Below are positions 62,380 to 64,000 of a DNA stretch of 64,000 nucleotides, one piece after another (the first letter of the stretch is position 1; each line of letters starts with the position of its first letter). Below the pieces are notes generated by a model. That model did no database searches, had not been told where the DNA came from, and was given only the letters and a program-made list of their open reading frames with translations. The DNA comes from Zopfochytrium polystomum. Lineage: Eukaryota > Chytridiomycota > Chytridiomycetes > Chytridiales > Chytridiaceae. The translations under genes and the position numbers were made by a program. The stretch spans positions 1 to 64,000 of the forward strand of contig JAIVFJ010000147.1 of NCBI GenBank assembly GCA_025765615.1. The letters are read 5' to 3'.

Positions 62380-64000
62380 TTGCGCGTGATTCTTTTTTTT
62401 TTTTTGGATGATTTTGATGATTTTGATGATGAGCGAAAGGGAGGAGGAGGGATTATTTTCTGTTTCTTTTTTTTTTTTTGGCCCTCTTCGTTGGCTTATT
62501 TAACGGACTGCCAAAAAACCCCTCCCCCCATTTTCTCTTTCTTTTGCATTCGTCGCTCCTTCCCTCCCTCCCTCCCTCCCTCCCTCACTCTCTCTCTCCC
62601 GCTCTCCCTCTCTCTCTCGCCTTTTGATTTCAATTCCTCCTTCTTCTTCTTCTTTCTTCTCCTCTGTTTTCTCGTTGCTTGCTTTCCGTTGTCGGCTTGT
62701 GGTAAAGGAGAAGAGAAAGATTCTCAGGAATGGAAGACGCGACACGCCGAGAGGGGGCCAAAGAAGCACAAAGAAGCAAAATGAGGCTGCTCGGAAACAA
62801 AACAAAAAAATAAAAATAAAATACTCTCTCGAAACGAAAAAAAATTGTCAACCTTTCAACCCCAATCCAAAATGAAGGATTTGGCCCCTCGACTTTCACA
62901 CACACGACTTTCACGCGCATTGCAAAAGAGGGGAGACGGGAGAATTGTTTCATGTAGAAATCTGCTGTTCTGAATACACTACTTCGAAACAATTGGAATA
63001 ACTCAATCGCGCATCCCAAATACAGGTTTTCTCACAGAAATATTCCCTCCCGGAGCCTTTGGTGAACCAAACCTTACACCGAAGTTGAGACCCAGCGCAA
63101 AGCTTTCACGTCGGGAGCCGGTGGGGTGGGTGCTTGCCACAAGCGGCGAGGAAAAAATATAGAAATCAGCAAACAAATGAAAAAAAAAAAAAAGAAAAAA
63201 AAACTGATGCTTCATGAAGGATGGCCACTAATTATCCTTCCCCTACGAAAAGGGTGGATGGCTCTTCAAAACGCTCACTGCACGAGCTGTGTCCGTTCGA
63301 TTGACATTTAAAAAAAAATGCAGCACAAAGTGCTTTGGCAAGGCAAATGGTATGCGTTGCAAGGTGAGTCACGACTGGACGAGCAACGCTGCCAGTGAAA
63401 AAAGTGATATTAAAAAATCCTTTATATAGGATGTCGGGGTCGAAAGGGTTAAACAACCGAATAGTAAATAAAAAATAAAGTGGAAAATAGACGCGACAAG
63501 TGTAGCCCCCACAAGAGCCTAGCTGGGAAAGAATGGTAATCTGAGCATCTGTCACTCGACGGCCCAGGGCTCAAGTCTCGATGCCAGCCTTTGGGGGCTG
63601 CAAGGTTACCACGCGAATAATAATAATAAAAAAGACGCGACAAGTAAGGTAAAGCTAGGGGGGAAGTGGTAGGTTGGGCGGTCGATTTCTTACCGCGTTT
63701 TCTTTTTTTTTTTTTTTCGGTTCTGTTTTTTTTTCTCTACTTTCGTGGATTATCTTGTCCTCCTCCCACTTGCTCTTCATTCGCGCCCCTGTCCTCGTTT
63801 TCCTCGTCCCCGTCCCGCAAAAGGCAAGAGGAGCCTCAACAGAAAAAAAAAAAAAATTGTTAACAAGAAGCCTGTCCCTTCCCCCCCATTTGTACGCCCT
63901 GTCTCACAAAGTAGGTATTTCCAAAAAAAAATAAAATAAAATAGGCGCTCGTGCGGAATTGGCGAGCGAGAGCGGGGGGAGGGTAGCGAAAGGCTTCAGT
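62380..64000. other. Right-end spacer
   Basis: CT-rich repeats 62560-62620, A-runs near 63180-63200 and 63841-63856, T-run 63703-63718. No gene is supported. A T-arm-like gggctcaagtctcga at about 63567 is too poor to call a tRNA. Confidence 0.5.

Noticed and set aside
63540..63615. Possible tRNA near the right end (gggctcaagtctcga)
   Set aside because: Only a loose B-box resemblance; no acceptor stem or A box could be paired.

Overview
The window is nuclear DNA of a eukaryote, most likely an early-diverging, chytrid-like fungus. The evidence is a fungal-type Zn2Cys6 transcription factor, animal/fungal families such as FAM72 and WTAP, genes with up to 15 exons and short GT-AG introns, the standard genetic code, a eukaryotic tRNA-Pro, very rich microsatellites and homopeptides, and several kinds of decayed transposon. 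No database was searched; the lineage is an inference.

Layout. 1-8 kb is a transposon graveyard: a Helitron on the minus strand running off the left edge, a ~585 bp dispersed repeat, a stop-riddled Ty1/copia gag-pol fragment and a solo LTR. 8.9-17.2 kb carries genes: a WTAP/Mum2-like m6A-writer subunit, a secreted RNase T2 (minus), a doubtful minus-strand membrane protein, a WASP-like proline-rich gene and a short proline-rich protein with an acidic Trp tail. 17.5-20.8 kb is a second repeat island: two inverted copies of the dispersed repeat and an ORF split by a solo LTR with a perfect 5-bp target duplication. 22.6-46.4 kb is the gene-rich core: Zn2Cys6 factor, SPRY protein, proteasome alpha1 (PSMA6/SCL1), COG2 (minus, convergent with the proteasome gene), ribonucleotide reductase large subunit, and a membrane-anchored low-complexity protein. 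47.0-51.0 kb is a third island with a hairpin, AACC-rich blocks, tRNA-derived SINE-like heads and a LINE cut off at the start of its reverse transcriptase. 51.7-62.4 kb holds RAD23 (minus), a broken Tc1/mariner transposase, tRNA-Pro(CGG) (minus), a PLOD-type glycosyltransferase (minus) and FAM72. The rest is microsatellite-rich spacer.

The genes are ordinary, unlinked eukaryotic functions: proteolysis (PSMA6, RAD23), Golgi traffic (COG2, glycosyltransferase), dNTP supply (RNR1), RNA modification and decay (WTAP, RNase T2), actin nucleation (WASP-like) and transcription. I see no operon-like system. For PSMA6, COG2, RNR1, RAD23, RNase T2 and WTAP I derived exon models whose lengths sum to whole codons and rejoin conserved motifs. 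In several other genes the conserved frame changes at homopolymer runs, which suggests consensus indels as much as real introns or pseudogenes.
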